Assembly (NCBI GenBank): GCA_025360565.1
Contig: JANYBY010000287.1
Location: 1-14,139 of the forward strand
From: Bacteroidota bacterium
GTDB taxonomy: Bacteria > Bacteroidota > Bacteroidia > B-17B0 > Aurantibacillaceae
Direction of reading: 5' to 3'
Length of the DNA: 14,139 bases
The translations under genes were made by a program, and so were the position numbers. Of the stretch, positions 14,094 to 14,139 are shown piece by piece; the first letter of the stretch is position 1; each line of letters opens with the position of its first letter. Under the pieces are notes generated by a model. It saw only the letters and a program-made list of their open reading frames with translations. It made no database searches and was not told the DNA's origin.

Positions 14094-14139
14094 CTAAATA
14101 TTCAATAACTTTTTAGTTGAACCCGATACGTTAATTTAG

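Noticed and set aside
1..14139. CRISPR array, tRNA or rRNA genes, phage or integron attachment sites
   Set aside because: I saw no regularly spaced direct repeats, no cloverleaf-like sequence and no integrase or site pair anywhere in the window.

Overview
The window looks like ordinary chromosome of a low-GC member of the Bacteroidota. Three things point there. The protein families are typical of that phylum: PorT-like outer-membrane barrel, DUF4476, probable DUF4199, DUF4384, and a DEAD-box helicase with a DbpA domain and a Gly/Ser/Lys-rich tail. Several genes are preceded by the phylum's TTTG / TAnnTTTG promoter pattern. Shine-Dalgarno sequences are not evident. The genus cannot be fixed from the sequence alone.

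Layout. The left edge (1-51) carries what appears to be the first eight codons of an IS1634-like transposase reading off the edge, plus the end of that element. Then comes a seven-gene minus-strand block (7166 down to 230): DEAD-box RNA helicase, ABC-F ATPase, phosphatidylserine synthase (pssA), a compact HicB-HicA toxin-antitoxin pair, purS and metK. metK has a near-consensus promoter of its own and a strong terminator. A striking 89-bp palindrome built from helically phased units lies directly after the ABC-F stop codon. From a divergent control region (7167-7349) the plus strand runs through mannose-1-phosphate guanylyltransferase, a secreted DUF4476 protein preceded by a 15-codon leader ORF, a repeat-derived terminator, a 320-nt control region, rho and a small membrane protein. 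The right end holds a minus-strand GNAT acetyltransferase that may have a leaderless transcript, a secreted DUF4384-like protein, and a convergent outer-membrane barrel gene with a G8 tract near its start.

Function. Most of the window is core metabolism and RNA or ribosome biology: S-adenosylmethionine, purines, phosphatidylethanolamine precursor, GDP-mannose, RNA helicase, ABC-F and Rho. A short envelope and secreted-protein section ends it. The accessory elements are the HicBA pair inside the pssA transcription unit, two families of palindromic intergenic repeats, and the insertion-sequence edge. I see no previously undescribed multi-gene defence or biosynthetic system. The most unusual items are the phased palindrome, the HicBA placement with a DNA-binding-less HicB, the Rho protein lacking the usual N-terminal helical domain, the structured helicase leader, the leader ORF at the DUF4476 gene, and the G8 tract in the barrel gene.
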